Assembly: GCA_020847555.1 (NCBI GenBank)
Contig: JADLBT010000099.1
Span: 1 to 14,976 of the forward strand
Direction of reading: 5' to 3'
Origin: Gemmataceae bacterium
GTDB taxonomy: Bacteria > Planctomycetota > Planctomycetia > Gemmatales > Gemmataceae
Length of the DNA: 14,976 nucleotides
The first letter of the stretch is position 1. The number at the start of each line of letters is the position of its first letter. Made by a program: the position numbers and the translations under genes. This document shows, piece by piece, positions 13,145 to 14,976 of this stretch. The notes beneath the pieces are model-generated. The model worked only from the letters and a program-made list of their open reading frames with translations. It did not search any database and was not told the DNA's origin.

Positions 13145-14976
13145 ATGCAGCGAACGTCATTCCTCGTCCTGAGCGCCGTCGCCCTGCTGGGCTGGGCGGT
13201 GCTGGCTCGGGAAGCCCGGTCGGAGGAGTCGCGACTCCTGTCCGTGACGAAGATCTGGGACAGGGCGAAGCACAGCGCGTTCACGGATCTCGTCCGCTGG
13301 CACGGCAAGTTCTACTGCGTCTTCCGCGAGGCGGACGGCCACGTCGGCGGAGACGGAAAGATCCGCGTCCTCGAAGCGGCCGACGGGAAGGCGTGGCAGC
13401 CGGTCGGCCTGGTCGAGGAGAAGGGCATCGACCTACGCGACCCGCACATCTCCGTCACCCCGGACGATCGGCTGATGCTCGTCATGGGCGGGTCGGTCTA
13501 TGGCGGGACGAAGATCCTCAAGGGCCGCCAGCCGCGCGTCGCCTTCTCGAAGGACGCCCGGAAGTGGACCCCGCCGCAGCGCGTGCTCGCGGAGGGCGAG
13601 TGGCTGTGGCGCGTCACCTGGCACGGCGGCAAGGCGTATGGCGTCGCCTACAACGCCTCCGCCCGGAAGACGAAGGAAGCGAAGGACGCGGCCAGGAGCA
13701 GCAAGCCGGTGTCGCCCGACCCGGCCGACTGGAAGCTGCGCCTGGTCGTCAGCGACGACGGGGTGAAGTACACCACGATCACCCACCTGGGCGTGCCCGG
13801 CCACCCGAACGAGACGACCCTGCGCTTCCTCCCTGACGGCGAGATGCTCGCCCTCGTCCGGCGCGAGGGCGGCAACACGTTCGGCTGGATCGGCAGCAGC
13901 CGGGCGCCGTACCGGGAGTGGCAGTGGCACGAGACGAAGCATCGGTTTGGCGGCCCCAACTTCATCCGCCTGCCGGACGGCGCGCTGTGGGCGACCAGCC
14001 GCGTCTACCCGGGCGGGGCGAAGACGGCGCTGGTGCGCATGACCCACGACTCCTACCAGCCGGTGCTGACGCTGCCGAGCGGCGGCGACACCAGCTACGC
14101 CGGGATGGTCTGGCACGACGGCCTGCTGTGGGTCAGCTACTACTCGTCGCATGAGGGCCGGTCGAGCATCTACCTCGCGAAGCTTCGGCTGCCGAAGGCG
14201 CCGCTCGACGTCGGCTCGCGCCTGGAGCTGTTCGTCGATGACGTGCTGATCGACCGCCTCACCGGGGCGGCGAAGCAGGTGCTGCAGCGGCCCGTCCCGC
14301 AGGAAGTGGTGCTGACCGCCGACCGGCCGTGGGAGGGCAACACCTGCGCCTACTTCACGGTGTTCCAGGACGGCAACCGCTACCGGATGTACTACCGCGG
14401 CAGCCACTTCGACGAGAAGGCGAAGAAGGCCGCGCACCGGGAGGTGGCGTGCTATGCTGAGAGCAAGGACGGCATCCACTGGACGCGGCCGAACCTCGGG
14501 CTGTTCGCGTGGGACGGGTCGAAGGACAACAACATCGTCTGGGACGGCCCCGGCGGCCACAACTTCACCCCGTTCAAGGACACCAACCCGAAGGCGACGA
14601 CCGACGCCCGGTACAAGGCGCTCGCCCGCGGCAAGGGCGGGTTGCTCGCGTTCAAGTCGCCGGACGGCGTGCGCTGGTCGCTGCTGGCGGAGAAGGCGGT
14701 GATCACGCAGGGGGCGTTCGACTCGCAGAACCTGGCGTTCTTCGACACCCGGCTGGGCAAGTACCGCGACTACCACCGGGCGTTTCGCGGCGCGCGCGAC
14801 ATCATGACCTGCACGTCCGCCGACTTCCTGAACTGGACGCCGCCGACGTTCCTCGAGTACACCGGCGCCCCGCCCGAGCACCTGTACACGAACGCGATCC
14901 GGCCCTACGACCGGGCGCCGCACCTGCTGCTCGGGTTCCCGACGCGCTTCTTCCCGAAGACGCAGCAGGTCGAGCC
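13145..14976 (+). CDS. Secreted sialidase-like / glycosidase-like two-domain protein, C-terminus beyond right edge
   Basis: Visible are 610 codons. Residues 1-26 look like a signal peptide: Arg at 3, a hydrophobic core at 6-21, and probable cleavage after VLA21 or ARS26. The first domain (about 30-355) resembles exo-alpha-sialidase/BNR propellers: an H-S-A-F-T-D-L opening, D-L-R-D-P-H-I-S-V, N-E-T-T-L-R-F-L-P-D-G, and degenerate Asp-box turns such as ADGKAW (D80), SKDARKW and SDDGVKY. The second domain begins near ELFVDDVLIDR (361-371), with a V-F-Q-D-G-N-R-Y-R-M-Y-Y-R-G stretch and further Asp-box-like turns (SKDGIHW with D442; SPDGVRW). From memory it resembles the five-bladed GH32/GH43-like proteins frequent in planctomycetes. 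A role in degrading exported or environmental glycans is likely. Substrate and catalytic residues cannot be assigned, and sialic acid specificity is not shown. It is transcribed away from kinase B. Confidence 0.85.
   Translation, partial: MQRTSFLVLSAVALLGWAVLAREARSEESRLLSVTKIWDRAKHSAFTDLVRWHGKFYCVFREADGHVGGDGKIRVLEAADGKAWQPVGLVEEKGIDLRDPHISVTPDDRLMLVMGGSVYGGTKILKGRQPRVAFSKDARKWTPPQRVLAEGEWLWRVTWHGGKAYGVAYNASARKTKEAKDAARSSKPVSPDPADWKLRLVVSDDGVKYTTITHLGVPGHPNETTLRFLPDGEMLALVRREGGNTFGWIGSSRAPYREWQWHETKHRFGGPNFIRLPDGALWATSRVYPGGAKTALVRMTHDSYQPVLTLPSGGDTSYAGMVWHDGLLWVSYYSSHEGRSSIYLAKLRLPKAPLDVGSRLELFVDDVLIDRLTGAAKQVLQRPVPQEVVLTADRPWEGNTCAYFTVFQDGNRYRMYYRGSHFDEKAKKAAHREVACYAESKDGIHWTRPNLGLFAWDGSKDNNIVWDGPGGHNFTPFKDTNPKATTDARYKALARGKGGLLAFKSPDGVRWSLLAEKAVITQGAFDSQNLAFFDTRLGKYRDYHRAFRGARDIMTCTSADFLNWTPPTFLEYTGAPPEHLYTNAIRPYDRAPHLLLGFPTRFFPKTQQVE

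Noticed and set aside
13433..14923. Minus-strand open frame of 496 codons opposite the hydrolase
   Set aside because: Antisense shadow of a gene with a signal peptide, ribosome-binding site and recognisable domains; the translation is low-complexity.

Overview
The window is GC-rich and densely coding. It looks like a planctomycete chromosome, most likely from the Gemmata group (Gemmataceae). The lineage is inferred from gene content: giant transmembrane Ser/Thr kinases carrying WD40 beta-propellers, next to a secreted sialidase-like/glycosidase-like fusion. No rRNA or other taxonomic marker is present. I see no tRNA, CRISPR array, transposase, integrase or other mobile element.

Layout. Bases 1-5383 (minus strand) are the 5' part of a giant kinase gene ('kinase A'). 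It is open at the left edge, with 1794 codons visible. Bases 5384-5549 are a short intergenic gap with a cluster of strong inverted repeats. Bases 5550-12752 (minus) are a complete second giant kinase gene ('kinase B', 2400 aa). Bases 12753-13144 are a 392-base divergent intergenic region with a ribosome-binding site for each flanking gene, a candidate -10 element and a perfect 24-base hairpin. Bases 13145-14976 (plus) are a signal-peptide-bearing sialidase-like/glycosidase-like fusion, open at the right edge (610 codons visible).

How the parts fit together. Kinases A and B are paralogues with the same order of parts. Each has an N-terminal CPxGHxW...CPxCG zinc-ribbon-like motif, a disordered linker and an intact bacterial (PknB-type) kinase domain. 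A single transmembrane helix follows, then PEGA-like modules alternating with WD40 propellers. My blade count gives a regular rule: every completed WD40 block bounded by PEGA-like modules, or by the protein end, has a multiple of seven blades. The counts are 21 in kinase A, and 14, 7, 7 and 7 in kinase B, giving 35 blades or five propellers in one protein. The block cut by the left edge has four full blades and the start of a fifth. The expected topology is a cytoplasmic kinase with a very large propeller array on the other side of the membrane. This suggests a receptor or scaffold, but no ligand can be named from sequence. The divergent hydrolase may only be a neighbour.

The main points for follow-up are the seven-fold blade arithmetic, a 381-382-residue tandem PEGA-plus-propeller duplication in kinase B, signature insertions at propeller boundaries shared by both kinases, a Ser/Lys-rich insertion in the kinase A catalytic region, and the two intergenic hairpin structures.
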